64,000 nucleotides of DNA from an uncultured Clostridia bacterium (lineage in GTDB: Bacteria; Bacillota; Clostridia; Christensenellales; UBA1242), in NCBI GenBank assembly GCA_934778215.1, contig CAKVOE010000001.1:62001-126000 (forward strand), given 5' to 3'. Positions within the stretch are counted from its first letter, which is position 1, and the number at the start of each line of letters is the position of its first letter. The position numbers and the translations under genes are program-made. The notes under the pieces are model-generated. The model made no database searches. It saw nothing but the letters and a program-made list of their open reading frames with translations, and was not told the DNA's origin. Below are positions 15,168-24,588 of the stretch, piece by piece.

Positions 15168-16688
15168 ATGGAAAAAATCGCATTTATTGAAATCAATAAT
15201 TATATGGCAAAGTTAATTATTGCAGAAACAAAGACCAATGCTTTATTTAATATTGTAACCAAAAGAGTTGTTCCATTAGAGCTTGGCGAAGATTTCGAAA
15301 AAGACCATTTTTTCAAAAGACCACAAATAGACAGGGCTATTGATGTGCTAAAACAGTTTAAACAAACTTGTAATATGTTTGGCGTAGAAAAGTCGCATAC
15401 CATAGGCACCTTTTTGAGCGAATTGAAACCAAAAAATCTCAATAGTTTTGTAGATGAAGTATATACAAAGTGTGGCTTTAAACTAGATTTTTGTGACGAA
15501 ACAGAGCAGGCAAATGCACTGTTTAAAGCAACGCTTTCTACGGTAGATTCTAACAAGGCGTTTGCTTGCTTATTAGAGCAAGATTCGCTTAGACTTGTTC
15601 AATACAACAGGCGTGGAGTTGTTAATTTTGCAACCTTTTCTTTTGGACCGGTAACTCTTTTGCAAAATTTTAGCAAAGAGGAGTTTGCCGAAGAAGATAA
15701 AAGAATTGAGGCAATATCTAGTTATATAGATGCCCAACTAAAAACTATTGAATGGGTAGAAGATGCAAAACCATTGAAATTTGTTGGCATAGGAAGATAT
15801 TTTGAAGATTTATCTAAAATGATAATGAAATATAAAAAATATCCATTTAATCGCTCACACAATTTCGAAATGGACAAAGAAGATATGGATCATATAATAA
15901 CTCAAGTTTTAAAAATGGGTTTAGATGATACCAAAAAACTTAAAAACTTAGAAGATGGCAGGGTTGATACTTTTGTAGTTTCATTAATGATGATGCAAAA
16001 AATATTCGCCTTGTTTGAAACCGAAAAGGTGGTTATTTCTAAAAACGGAGTTTTAGAAGGCAGAATTTTAGAAAAAACCATTGTCTTAAATCAAGATAAA
16101 CCAATTATAGATATATTGGAATTTGGTGTTAGCGGTGCCATTATGAATTTAGATGACCGCCAACAACAGCACGCAAGACAAGTAGCAAATTTAAGTGCCA
16201 TAATATTTAGAGAACTAAAAGTAGTTCACAAATTACCAAAGGGGTATTTAAAGGTTTTAAAAGTTGCGGGAGCATTGCATGATATAGGTTATGTTATTAA
16301 TTATTATAAGCATTCAGCACACAGTGCTTACGCAATTTTAAATAAAGAAGTGTTAGGTTTAACGCATCGTGAGCAAATTCTTGCATCGTTTGTTGCATCT
16401 CTTCATCATGGAGAAGAAATTGACCTAGCAAACTGGATAAAATACCAATCACTATTTGAGCCAGAAGATGCTTTAGCGGTTAAAAAGATGGGTACAATGC
16501 TAAGACTTGCAGAGTGCTTTGATATAGGAATGAATAATGCTATCACAGATATTCATTGTGATATTTTGGGAGATAGTGTAATATTTAAAACCGAAAACGA
16601 AATAGATAAATCGTTTGAGCTTCAAGAGGCTCGCTTAATGGAAAAGGCCTTTGAGCAACTATTTAAAAAGAGATTAGAAATATTATAA
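15168..16688 (+). CDS. Ppx/GppA-like phosphatase with C-terminal HD domain
   Basis: 506 residues from the ATG at 15168; GGAG lies seven bases before it, whereas the ATG at 15162 is too close. The N-terminal 300 residues resemble the actin-like ASKHA fold of exopolyphosphatase/guanosine pentaphosphatase, but phosphate-binding motifs are weak (IEINNYMAKLIIAE instead of DxGSNS). The C-terminal part has an HD hydrolase signature (ALHDIGYVI near 370, SLHHGEEID near 410). This two-domain layout occurs in Ppx proteins of Firmicutes. Activity on polyphosphate or (p)ppGpp is plausible but unproven, since the N-terminal site is degenerate. Confidence 0.75.
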   Translation: MEKIAFIEINNYMAKLIIAETKTNALFNIVTKRVVPLELGEDFEKDHFFKRPQIDRAIDVLKQFKQTCNMFGVEKSHTIGTFLSELKPKNLNSFVDEVYTKCGFKLDFCDETEQANALFKATLSTVDSNKAFACLLEQDSLRLVQYNRRGVVNFATFSFGPVTLLQNFSKEEFAEEDKRIEAISSYIDAQLKTIEWVEDAKPLKFVGIGRYFEDLSKMIMKYKKYPFNRSHNFEMDKEDMDHIITQVLKMGLDDTKKLKNLEDGRVDTFVVSLMMMQKIFALFETEKVVISKNGVLEGRILEKTIVLNQDKPIIDILEFGVSGAIMNLDDRQQQHARQVANLSAIIFRELKVVHKLPKGYLKVLKVAGALHDIGYVINYYKHSAHSAYAILNKEVLGLTHREQILASFVASLHHGEEIDLANWIKYQSLFEPEDALAVKKMGTMLRLAECFDIGMNNAITDIHCDILGDSVIFKTENEIDKSFELQEARLMEKAFEQLFKKRLEIL

Positions 16689-16739
16689 TTAAAAAAAATT
16701 TATTTAATCGGGGAATAATTAATACGGGAGATGGGTTAA

Positions 16740-17744
16740 ATGCAGTATACAATCGCTATTAAACTTGGAAGTTCCAATACGTCCATTTTAAAACAAGGCG
16801 AGGGGTTAGTGCTGTTTGAACCATCTCTTGTTGCGTTTTCGGGGGGAGAAAAAGACAGAACTATTCGTGCGGTAGGGGCTCGTGCAAAAAGAATGCTCGG
16901 CAGAACAGATGAAAGAACCAAAGTTTGTAGCCCTATAAATAAAGGAAAAATTGCCGATCCAAAACTTTGTGAAGTTATGCTAAAATATTTTTTAGAAAAG
17001 GTTTTGGGCAAAGGTTTGGTAAAACCAAAAATTAAAGCTGTTTGTTGCGTACCGCTAAGTTATGGTATACAAGATAGGAAAGTGTTGGAAGATGTATGCT
17101 ACAATGTGGGAATTTTTGATGTGAAAATTGTTCCAAGCATTATGTGTGGGGCGTTAGGGTATAATTTTGATGTTAATGAGCCTAAGGGTATATGTGTAGT
17201 AAATATTGGCGGCGGCTCAACGGATATTGCGGTTTGTAGTATGAACTCAATAATAGCGGGCGTTAATGTAGGAGTTGGCGGGCTAGCAATAGATGAAGCC
17301 ATAGAAAAATTGATACTAGACAAATTTAAGTTGCATATTGGCTATGGCGTTGCAGAAAAGTTAAAAGAAGATGTTGCTAGTTTATATAAAAATGATTCGT
17401 CTAGTGCCGAAATTAGTGGTATTGATATTGAATCAAAAATGGCAAAAGATCAAGTTGTATATTCTTCCGACTTGTATTCAGCTATAGAGCCTTTTTATGC
17501 AAGTGTTGTAGAAGCGGTAAAAACAGTGCTAAATAATTGCCCACCAAACATTGTTCAAGATGTTGTAAGTGGAGGAATTTGTTTAATGGGTGGTGCAAGT
17601 TTTGTAACGGGCGTGGAGCAATATTTTAAAAAACAATTGGGTATTTTTGTTAGACTAGAAGATTATACTACGGCAATTGATTGCTTAGGCGCAGGGAAGT
17701 TGTTAAATGACAACAATTTGTTAAAAATGTATACCGAAATTTAA
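16740..17744 (+). CDS. MreB/Mbl-family actin-like protein
   Basis: 334 residues, the MreB length. The actin-type ATP site is visible: phosphate 1 region (IAIKLGSSNTSIL, 5-17; usual DLGTAN is changed to KLGSSN), phosphate 2 (VVNIGGGSTDIAV, about 152-164) and adenosine motif (ICLMGGASFVTGV, about 282-294). MreB-type filaments guide sidewall growth. There is no mreC/mreD next to it, so it is probably a stand-alone paralogue. It follows the Ppx-HD gene by 51 bases and precedes a bidirectional terminator. Confidence 0.85.
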   Translation: MQYTIAIKLGSSNTSILKQGEGLVLFEPSLVAFSGGEKDRTIRAVGARAKRMLGRTDERTKVCSPINKGKIADPKLCEVMLKYFLEKVLGKGLVKPKIKAVCCVPLSYGIQDRKVLEDVCYNVGIFDVKIVPSIMCGALGYNFDVNEPKGICVVNIGGGSTDIAVCSMNSIIAGVNVGVGGLAIDEAIEKLILDKFKLHIGYGVAEKLKEDVASLYKNDSSSAEISGIDIESKMAKDQVVYSSDLYSAIEPFYASVVEAVKTVLNNCPPNIVQDVVSGGICLMGGASFVTGVEQYFKKQLGIFVRLEDYTTAIDCLGAGKLLNDNNLLKMYTEI

Positions 17745-17757
17745 TTTTAAACTTAGT

Positions 17758-17793
17758 AAAAAACACTTAGATAAAAGTATCTAAGTGTTTTTT
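17758..17793. terminator. Bidirectional terminator between the MreB-like gene and glyS
   Basis: Arms AAAAACACTTAGATA and TATCTAAGTGTTTTT around AAAG, with A- and T-runs on the two flanks so that both converging genes can use it. Confidence 0.92.
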
Positions 17794-17818
17794 ATTTATA
17801 TATTTATTAAATTTTTCA

Positions 17819-19195
17819 TTAGTTAAATTGAATACGCTCGCTAATGAATGCAGGAATATCAGAAATGTCTAGTCGAATTTGGTTCATGGTATCACGATCT
17901 CTAACGGTTACCGTGTTGTTTTCTAAAGTATCAAAATCTATGGTAATGCAAAAAGGTGTTCCTATTTCATCTTGACGGCGGTATCTTTTACCAATAGAGC
18001 CCGATTCATCATAGTCTACATTAAATAGTTTTGAAAGTGTGTTATAAACTTCTAATGCTTTTTCGCTCAAATTCTTTTGAAGAGGCAAAATTGCACATTT
18101 GTATGGGGCAATGGCAGGGTTTAGATGCAATACAACTCTGGTGTCATTTTCTAATTGTTCTTCGTCATAGGCTTCACAAAGAATTGCAAGCATTAGTCTA
18201 TCTGCACCAATAGAGTATTCAATAACGGTAGGAATAAATCTTTCGTTGGTAAATGGGTCAAGGTAAGACATATTTTTGCCAGAAAATTCTTGATGTCTAG
18301 ATAGATCCCATGTTCCTCTATGGTGAATACCGTTTAATTCTTGCCACCCCATAGGGAATAGATATTGGATATCGCAAGCGGCTTTTGCGTAATGGGCTAA
18401 TTTGTCATGGTCATGAAATCTTAGTTTTTGCGCAGAAAGTCCAAGGTCTTCAACAAACTTTAAAGCTCTTTCTTTGTAGTCGTTATAAAATTTCATTGAA
18501 TCGTTGTCATGGCAAAATTTTTGTAATTCCATTTGTTCAAATTCTATGGTTCTAAACAAAAAGTTTCCGGGTGTTATTTCGTTTCTAAAAGATTTACCAA
18601 TTTGAGCAATTGCAAATGGCACTTTTGCTCGACAGCTTCGTTGAACATTTAAAAAGTTTACATATTCACCTTGGCAAGTTTCTGGGCGAAGGTAAACGGT
18701 GTCTTTTTCGCCATCAATAGTTCCTCGACTGGTTTCAAACATAAGCTTAAATTGTCGTATAGGAGTCCAGTCTTGCTTGCCACAAACGGGGCAACAAATA
18801 TGGTTGTCAGCAACATATTTTTCCATTTCTTCAAAGGTCATTTTATCAGGAACAACAGTACCGGTTTTGTCGTGTTTTTCTATAAGTGTGTCCGCTCTAA
18901 ATCTTTGCTTGCAGTTTTTGCAGTCCATTTTTGGATCTCCAAAACTCTGTACATGACCACTTGCTTCCCATGTTGTTGGGTTCATTAATATCGCTGCATC
19001 TACGCCGTAGGTTGATGGGTCTTCTTGAACAAACCTTTTCCACCATGCTCGCTTAATATTGTTTTTTAGTTCTACACCTATTGGACCAAAGTCCCAAGTG
19101 TTTGCAAATCCGCCATAAATTTCACTACCAGGGAAAATAATTCCACGAGATTTGCACAAGTTTACAATAGTTTCCATTGTTAATTTCTTTTCCAT
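17819..19195 (-). CDS. glyS: Glycyl-tRNA synthetase (single-chain class II type)
   Basis: 458 residues. Charges tRNA-Gly. It is the homodimeric type, distinct from the bacterial alpha2-beta2 GlyQ/GlyS enzyme. Visible motifs: GSEIYGGFANTWDFGPIG near the start, a zinc-like pair CKNC (about 92) and CCPVC (about 134), class II motif 2 (GKSFRNEITPGNFLFRTIEFEQME) and motif 3 (EYSIGADRLMLAIL). The C-terminal anticodon domain holds KRYRRQDEIGTPFC. AAGGAG precedes the ATG. A T-box leader lies immediately upstream. Confidence 0.96.
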   Translation of the reverse strand: MEKKLTMETIVNLCKSRGIIFPGSEIYGGFANTWDFGPIGVELKNNIKRAWWKRFVQEDPSTYGVDAAILMNPTTWEASGHVQSFGDPKMDCKNCKQRFRADTLIEKHDKTGTVVPDKMTFEEMEKYVADNHICCPVCGKQDWTPIRQFKLMFETSRGTIDGEKDTVYLRPETCQGEYVNFLNVQRSCRAKVPFAIAQIGKSFRNEITPGNFLFRTIEFEQMELQKFCHDNDSMKFYNDYKERALKFVEDLGLSAQKLRFHDHDKLAHYAKAACDIQYLFPMGWQELNGIHHRGTWDLSRHQEFSGKNMSYLDPFTNERFIPTVIEYSIGADRLMLAILCEAYDEEQLENDTRVVLHLNPAIAPYKCAILPLQKNLSEKALEVYNTLSKLFNVDYDESGSIGKRYRRQDEIGTPFCITIDFDTLENNTVTVRDRDTMNQIRLDISDIPAFISERIQFN

Positions 19196-19220
19196 AAAAA
19201 TTCTCCTTAATTATTTTCAT

Positions 19221-19398
19221 AAAAAAACCCTTGCAAAGCCCTTTTGATTTTACAAAAGTTTTTTACAAGGGACGGTTTTGACCGCGGTTCCACCCTAATT
19301 GGTAATATTACCCACTTTAATTTTTTATCGTAGGTTGCCCTACGGACAGCATTTTACTGCCTCCTAGCAAATCGCCACTTTGCTTCAATCGGAATTTG
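19221..19398 (-). promoter_or_regulatory. T-box leader of glyS (glycine)
   Basis: Read on the - strand, the T-box sequence AGGGTGGAACCGCG is at 19296-19283. It is followed by a terminator with CCCTTG/CAAGGG arms ending in seven T at 19227-19221. Uncharged tRNA-Gly should favour the antiterminator. Glycine codons GGC occur upstream (19376-19374 and in AGGAGGCAG). Only about 100 bases separate the predicted start from the T-box, so Stem I is reduced or atypical. Small hairpins GCAAA/TTTGC and CGTAGG/CCTACG are visible. Confidence 0.88.
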
Positions 19399-19403
19399 AG
19401 TAG

Positions 19404-19432
19404 AGTATAGCACACTAAAAAATGGTTGTCAA
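19404..19432 (-). promoter_or_regulatory. Promoter of the glyS T-box transcript
   Basis: On the - strand, TTGACA (19432-19427), 17-base spacer, TATACT (19409-19404). Confidence 0.88.
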
Positions 19433-19536
19433 GCGTAAAAATAGTATATTAAGGTAAGAATTTTTATAAAAAAACTACAAAAATAAAAAATTTATGGGTA
19501 TGTAGCAAATTTTCACGAAAATTTTTAAAAATACTA

Positions 19537-19566
19537 TTCACTTTTTTGATTTGAATGTGATATAAT
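19537..19566 (+). promoter_or_regulatory. Promoter of the ABC ATPase gene
   Basis: TTCACT (19537-19542), 18-base spacer, extended TGA-TATAAT (19558-19566). Confidence 0.65.
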
Positions 19567-19600
19567 AAAAACACATAAACAATTTGCAAGGAGAAAGGTA

Positions 19601-20680
19601 ATGTTAAGTTTAAAAAATGTATGCAAAACGGTATTAAATTCAAAAAAACAGATGGTAAAAGTACTAACTAATGTGAGTTTGGAGATCAGACAGGGCGATT
19701 TTGTATGCATTCAGGGTACAAATGGTGCGGGCAAAAGTGCAATTTTAAATATTATTGGCGGTAGAGATATGGATTTTGAAGGGGAGTACTATATTGATGG
19801 TATAGAGTTGTCAAGATATACCCCAAAGCAACTTTCTGCTCTAAGACTAGAAAAGTTTGGCTATGTATCAGAAAACTTAGACCTATTTGATAAATTAACG
19901 GTAGAAGACAATGTAGGTATTGCGTTAAAGTGGGCAAAGATTAAAAAACAGGACCGCGGTGAAATGATTGAAAGGGCATTAAATAGTGTTGGACTTTCGG
20001 GTGCGATTGCAAAATTAAAGCCAATTGACCTATCTAGTGGTCAACTTCAAAGAGTGATGATTGCTCGTGCAATAGTTTTGGAGCCACAAGTAATTTTAAT
20101 AGATAACCCAACGGCAAGACTAGATGATGAATCGGGGTTGATGGTTTTAAACTTGCTTAACAGATTAAATAAAGACGGCGTAACGGTAGTAGTGGTTAGC
20201 AACGATGAAAGGTATTTATTTAAAGCAAAAAGAGTATTTACTGTAAGCCGTGGTATGGTTGTTGAAAACTTAAAAATAACTCGTGGCAAAAATATGGGTG
20301 AGGTTATAGATATTAACGAAAAGGTTGTCGAAAAAAAGCCTACTAGCGTAAGAAAGACGGTAATAACTCCTAAAAAACAGAATAATGCAAACAAAGGAAT
20401 GAGTATTACAGACGCATTAGCACTAAAAGAAGAGCAAGAAAAGGAACGTGCCGAAATTGAAATCGCTAAAAAACAAGAAGAAGAAAAATTGGGTGAACAA
20501 CTACTAATCGCTGGCATAGACGTAGAAAAGAGCGATAAAAAGACTACAAAAAAGGCAACAACTTCTACAAAAAAAGCAACAACAAAAGTGCAAAAGGAAG
20601 CCCCAAAAAAGAAAGAAGATGAGAGTTCTGAGCTTTTAATTCAGCCGGTAAAATCAGGAAAGAAAAAGGCGTCAAAGTAG
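19601..20680 (+). CDS. ABC transporter ATPase with substituted catalytic residues and a long Lys/Glu tail
   Basis: 359 residues. Residues 1-225 form an ABC domain of the FtsE/LolD/MacB type: Walker A GTNGAGKS (39-46) and signature LSSGQ (144-148). The catalytic positions differ: the Q-loop reads VSEN (Glu91 for Gln), Walker B is VILIDNP (Asn169 for the catalytic Glu) and the switch His is Asn201 (VVSNDE). ATP may bind but hydrolysis should be weak. Residues 240-359 are a charged low-complexity tail (coiled coil near 285-310, then KKATT repeats). It is followed 13 bases later by a small permease. Confidence 0.82.
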   Translation: MLSLKNVCKTVLNSKKQMVKVLTNVSLEIRQGDFVCIQGTNGAGKSAILNIIGGRDMDFEGEYYIDGIELSRYTPKQLSALRLEKFGYVSENLDLFDKLTVEDNVGIALKWAKIKKQDRGEMIERALNSVGLSGAIAKLKPIDLSSGQLQRVMIARAIVLEPQVILIDNPTARLDDESGLMVLNLLNRLNKDGVTVVVVSNDERYLFKAKRVFTVSRGMVVENLKITRGKNMGEVIDINEKVVEKKPTSVRKTVITPKKQNNANKGMSITDALALKEEQEKERAEIEIAKKQEEEKLGEQLLIAGIDVEKSDKKTTKKATTSTKKATTKVQKEAPKKKEDESSELLIQPVKSGKKKASK

Positions 20681-20693
20681 GTTTTATTTACAA

Positions 20694-21281
20694 ATGTTAG
20701 AGCAATTCAAAATTTATAAAAATTCATTTTTAATGAATAAAGTAGGATATATTAGTACCATTATAATTGGTTTATTTAGCGTGGCGGGGGCGATAATCGT
20801 TCCTGCCATTATGTCAGCAAAATTAGGTGCTTTTATGGCAACTATCAGCAAAAAGGTAGGAGGCGTTTATGACTATGTAGTAGATAACGCCGATGAAATA
20901 GAGGCAATTGTAAATGATGCTCGTGTTGCTATTTTAATTTTTATAACCATTGTTATGATAACAATTAGTGTATTAAATGTGCTTATAGAAAAAGAAGAAT
21001 ATATAGCAAAAATAAATATGGGAAAACCACGGTCAGATACCTACACCGAAATTGTTTCGAAGTCTATTATAAATAGTTTAATTATAGTAATTTTGGGTAT
21101 TGTAGTTGGACAGTTGGTAATTTCAATATACGGAATAATGAACGATATTGTTATAAAACCAAATTTAAAAGACATAATTGTTCCTTCTGTAGTTGGGTTA
21201 ATTATAGGTGGAATATCAAGTTTTATAACCTTTTTATTCTCTATAGACAAAGCCCGAGAAACAAAAGGTTTCACTAAATAA
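20694..21281 (+). CDS. Small integral membrane protein, FtsX/MacB-like permease
   Basis: 195 residues with four predicted membrane segments (about 15-38, 78-100, 122-150, 160-183). A loop of about 40 residues sits between the first two, probably outside. This resembles a cut-down FtsX-type permease (four helices, one extracellular loop). The segment LIEKEEYIAKINMGKPRSDTY between helices 2 and 3 may be the cytoplasmic coupling helix. It follows the ABC ATPase directly and probably pairs with it. Family assignment is weak; no diagnostic motif. Confidence 0.6.
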   Translation: MLEQFKIYKNSFLMNKVGYISTIIIGLFSVAGAIIVPAIMSAKLGAFMATISKKVGGVYDYVVDNADEIEAIVNDARVAILIFITIVMITISVLNVLIEKEEYIAKINMGKPRSDTYTEIVSKSIINSLIIVILGIVVGQLVISIYGIMNDIVIKPNLKDIIVPSVVGLIIGGISSFITFLFSIDKARETKGFTK

Positions 21282-21298
21282 AATGTGCTATAATGTTG

Positions 21299-21328
21299 TT
21301 GACAATTAGCGTCAAAATGATTTAAAAT
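21299..21328 (+). promoter_or_regulatory. Promoter of the Ig-like membrane protein gene
   Basis: TTGACA (21299-21304), 18-base spacer, TAAAAT (21323-21328). A second extended -10 (TGC-TATAAT) ends at 21294 just upstream. Confidence 0.6.
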
Positions 21329-21379
21329 ATATAGGTAGATATAACAATTTTTTAATAAAATTAGGAGAATACTAAAAAT

Positions 21380-24300
21380 ATGAAAGGTAATATCAAATTA
21401 TTAAGTTTAGCAATGGCTTGCACAGTAGCGATGGGAGCCATAGGTGTTCCTGCATTTGCTAGCAGTAGAGTGTTTGCAGATGAAGTGTTAAATGTAAAAA
21501 CGCTTTCTGAGTTATCTATAAATGCTGGGGATAAAAAGGTCATTAAGGTGGGCGAGAGCGTTAATTTTGAAACCAGTACATTTAAACTTTGGTCACCATC
21601 TGGCGAGGTTATTCACGACTTTAATGAAACTTCTACAACATCAATTTTGTTTAACAGGCCGGGTCTATACGCTTATCAATACAAAAATAACGATGGAGTA
21701 TTTTCTCAACAAGAATTTATAGTTGTTAATAGTATTTTAGACGATGAGATTGTTTTAACACAACAAATTTCTGCTTTTGCAAAAACAGGTACACTTGTGA
21801 CAATTCCTGCTTGCTCTACAAGTGGAGTAGTTGTTAAGGTTTATTCTCCTTACGGAAAGGAAGTTGCCGTTCAAGACAACAAGTTCTCTAATATTGCAAA
21901 TATGAGGGGAACATATTATATAGAATATTCAAAAAACGGAATTTATAAATATCTTACCGTAGAATTTGGCGATAGTTATGAAGAAAACACTATCAAAAGT
22001 GTAGACGCAGAAGAAAATGCACTTTATCATTTTGAATATAACAGCGACCTTAAAGAAGTTGAGAAAAACGGCGTTATTTATATGTTCAAAAATTATAAAT
22101 TAGGTGCAACCGTTTATGATAAATATGGCAAAAAGGTTGAAGGTCAAAATGTAACGGTAACAGTCAATTTTGATGGTAGTGACACCGATGAAATGTATTT
22201 AGGTGCATTTGAAGGTTCAGCTTTTGAAGAGGCTCAAATTACCGACTTAGATGAGGCTGGAGCAAAAAAATATTCAATCAAAATTAGCGATAGCAAAACA
22301 GGGCTAGAAAAAATTATAGAAGCACCATTTAAGTTTAACAATAAATGTGTTTATGTAGAAACAAATGAATTAATGAACGACTTTATAACGGCTGACAATT
22401 TAAAAAGCGCTGACGGATTTACAGTTCCAAAAGCAAGCGTAAAATTGGCAAATGGCTATACAGATAAGACGGGCGTTTTAACTTCTAAAAATGTAAAACT
22501 AAAACTAAGTTATCCAAATGACACCGATAAGGTTGTTGGCAATGAAGACTTTGTTAGTGTTTTAGAAACTAAGGAAGAAGAAATAGTTGTTAGTGCAGTT
22601 ATAAAGGCAAGCAAGACCGATTTAAGTTATGAAAACATAGATACAAAAAGAAGAATAATTAATGCAGAATATTCTTATTCTATAAATTTAGGGACGGTAG
22701 GCAATCATACATGGACAGCAAAGCGTGTGGTAAAAATTATGAAAGATACCAGTGCTTTTGCAGATAATCAAAGCCCTAAGTTTGGCGAAATGACAGACTA
22801 TAATTGCATTGTGGAAAAAAGTACAAGTGCAAACTTTACCGTACCTTATGTTTCGGTAACGGACTTAATCAATACCGGAGATAGTTCAAACGGTGTAAAG
22901 TTAGTTGTAAAATATTTAAAGACTGAAATTGGTTCAACCGCAACCACAACCGAAATGGGTAAGAAACTAACACTAGATGTTGGGGAATATGTGTTTACTT
23001 ATACAGCAACCGATAGTTCAGGAAATAGTGCAAGCAAGTCTATAACTGTTAAAGTTTATGAAACTGGCGTAAACAGTGATGCCATTACTGGTAGTGTAAC
23101 GGCGGGTACCGTGGCAGTAGAAAAAACTGATGATGGCTACAAATTTACATTAACGGGTTCAAATGCAACCAATTGTATGGTATACGAAGATGGCAAAAAG
23201 GCAGTTGTTCCAAAGAGTGTAACATATATTAATGGAAAGATTGCAAGCATAACCGTAGCAGAAACAAAAAATAATTTTGTTGTAGTGTTAAACGCTTTAA
23301 ACGATACAAACAAGCAGAGTTATGTAGGTATTGGTTTAGAAGGAAGGGTTGATGTAACAAACAGCTTGCCATACTCATTCAATTTGGTAACAGATAATAA
23401 AAACCACGAACTAAAATTTAATAACAGATTAGAAGTTGTTGCTGGCGACAGAATCCTTTGGTCTGCTGGCAAAAATTACACAATTGAAGCAACAGCAAAT
23501 TATGTAATAGAAAACGGAGATATTATTGCTTTAACATCGGGCAATATTAAAATTACCGATACCGCTACACAAAAATCAGCGTTAGTAGTTGTAAAAACGG
23601 GAACCATTAATGCTCCAGAATTTTATAGCGAAACAGCCAAAATTGTGGCAGTTAAAAACGCTGATGGCACATTAACAAGCAAAAATATAAATGTTTCTAT
23701 ACCATTTGTAAGAAATTATTTTGGATATACCTTAGTTTCTTCGGCTGTTAGTGCCAATGGTGGAGAAATACAGTTTGAAAATGGGGTTTTAACGGTTAAT
23801 AGAGTAGATAACTTTACATTGCGTCATACATTTAATTATGAAGGCGTTTCAAAAGTGCTAACTGAAACCGTTAGTTCAGGCAATATTGCAAAACCGGTAA
23901 TAAACATTGAAAGACCTTATGGTTCTACTATAATAAGCGGAAATTCTACAAGAATAAATATAATTCCAGCAACGGCAACAGACAAGTTTGGAAATGCTAT
24001 AAAAGTAGAAAAGAATAATATATTAGTAAAAAATAATTCAGGCAAAATTATAGAGATTAAGGCAGATGGCGACCTTCTTTATGTAGAAGTCGAAAATGCC
24101 GGCGTTTATTCGGTTAGTTATACCGTTACCGATGCAGATGGTTTAACAACAGTAGAAACGGTAAACTTTGTTGTAACATTTCCAGAAGAACCAGAGAGTG
24201 GATTAAGTCCTTGGGCTATTGTAGGCATTGTGTTAGGCTCACTAGTTGTGGTTGGTGCGGTTGCATATATTGTTTGTATCTCTGTTAAAAAGAGCAAAAA

Positions 24301-24535
24301 GCAGAAAAAATTTATAAATAAAAATCGTCAAACAAAAAAGGCAGAAAATGCCGAAATTGAAATATATACAATTGCAGAAAACAAAGAAGGCACAATGTGG
24401 ACGGTAAAAAGAAGCAACAGAGTAATTGCAAAAGAAAAAACGAAAGATGAAGCATTAAACAAAATTTCAGCCGAAAAATGCAAGATAAAAATTTATAGCA
24501 AAAACGGTAGATTAATTGATAGTATAGAAAGATAA
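21380..24535 (+). CDS. Large Ig-like surface protein with C-terminal membrane helix and cytoplasmic DUF2188-like tail
   Basis: 1051 residues. A signal peptide (about 1-33, cut near AFASSRVFADE) leads into roughly 900 residues of beta-rich repeats. Some resemble Ig/cadherin-like folds (YVFTYTATDSSGNSASKSITVKV near 535; VYSVSYTVTDADGLTTVETV near 915). A membrane helix at about 945-968 is followed by Lys-rich sequence. A cytoplasmic tail (WTVKRSNRVIAKEKTKDEA, then IKIYSKNGRLIDS) resembles DUF2188. A type I protein with an intracellular domain could transmit a surface signal. It follows the ABC/permease pair and is probably functionally linked. Confidence 0.8.
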   Translation: MKGNIKLLSLAMACTVAMGAIGVPAFASSRVFADEVLNVKTLSELSINAGDKKVIKVGESVNFETSTFKLWSPSGEVIHDFNETSTTSILFNRPGLYAYQYKNNDGVFSQQEFIVVNSILDDEIVLTQQISAFAKTGTLVTIPACSTSGVVVKVYSPYGKEVAVQDNKFSNIANMRGTYYIEYSKNGIYKYLTVEFGDSYEENTIKSVDAEENALYHFEYNSDLKEVEKNGVIYMFKNYKLGATVYDKYGKKVEGQNVTVTVNFDGSDTDEMYLGAFEGSAFEEAQITDLDEAGAKKYSIKISDSKTGLEKIIEAPFKFNNKCVYVETNELMNDFITADNLKSADGFTVPKASVKLANGYTDKTGVLTSKNVKLKLSYPNDTDKVVGNEDFVSVLETKEEEIVVSAVIKASKTDLSYENIDTKRRIINAEYSYSINLGTVGNHTWTAKRVVKIMKDTSAFADNQSPKFGEMTDYNCIVEKSTSANFTVPYVSVTDLINTGDSSNGVKLVVKYLKTEIGSTATTTEMGKKLTLDVGEYVFTYTATDSSGNSASKSITVKVYETGVNSDAITGSVTAGTVAVEKTDDGYKFTLTGSNATNCMVYEDGKKAVVPKSVTYINGKIASITVAETKNNFVVVLNALNDTNKQSYVGIGLEGRVDVTNSLPYSFNLVTDNKNHELKFNNRLEVVAGDRILWSAGKNYTIEATANYVIENGDIIALTSGNIKITDTATQKSALVVVKTGTINAPEFYSETAKIVAVKNADGTLTSKNINVSIPFVRNYFGYTLVSSAVSANGGEIQFENGVLTVNRVDNFTLRHTFNYEGVSKVLTETVSSGNIAKPVINIERPYGSTIISGNSTRINIIPATATDKFGNAIKVEKNNILVKNNSGKIIEIKADGDLLYVEVENAGVYSVSYTVTDADGLTTVETVNFVVTFPEEPESGLSPWAIVGIVLGSLVVVGAVAYIVCISVKKSKKQKKFINKNRQTKKAENAEIEIYTIAENKEGTMWTVKRSNRVIAKEKTKDEALNKISAEKCKIKIYSKNGRLIDSIER

Positions 24536-24588
24536 ATTAATGTTAACCACAATAGGTTAATTGCAAAACCACAAAGAAATAATTGAGT

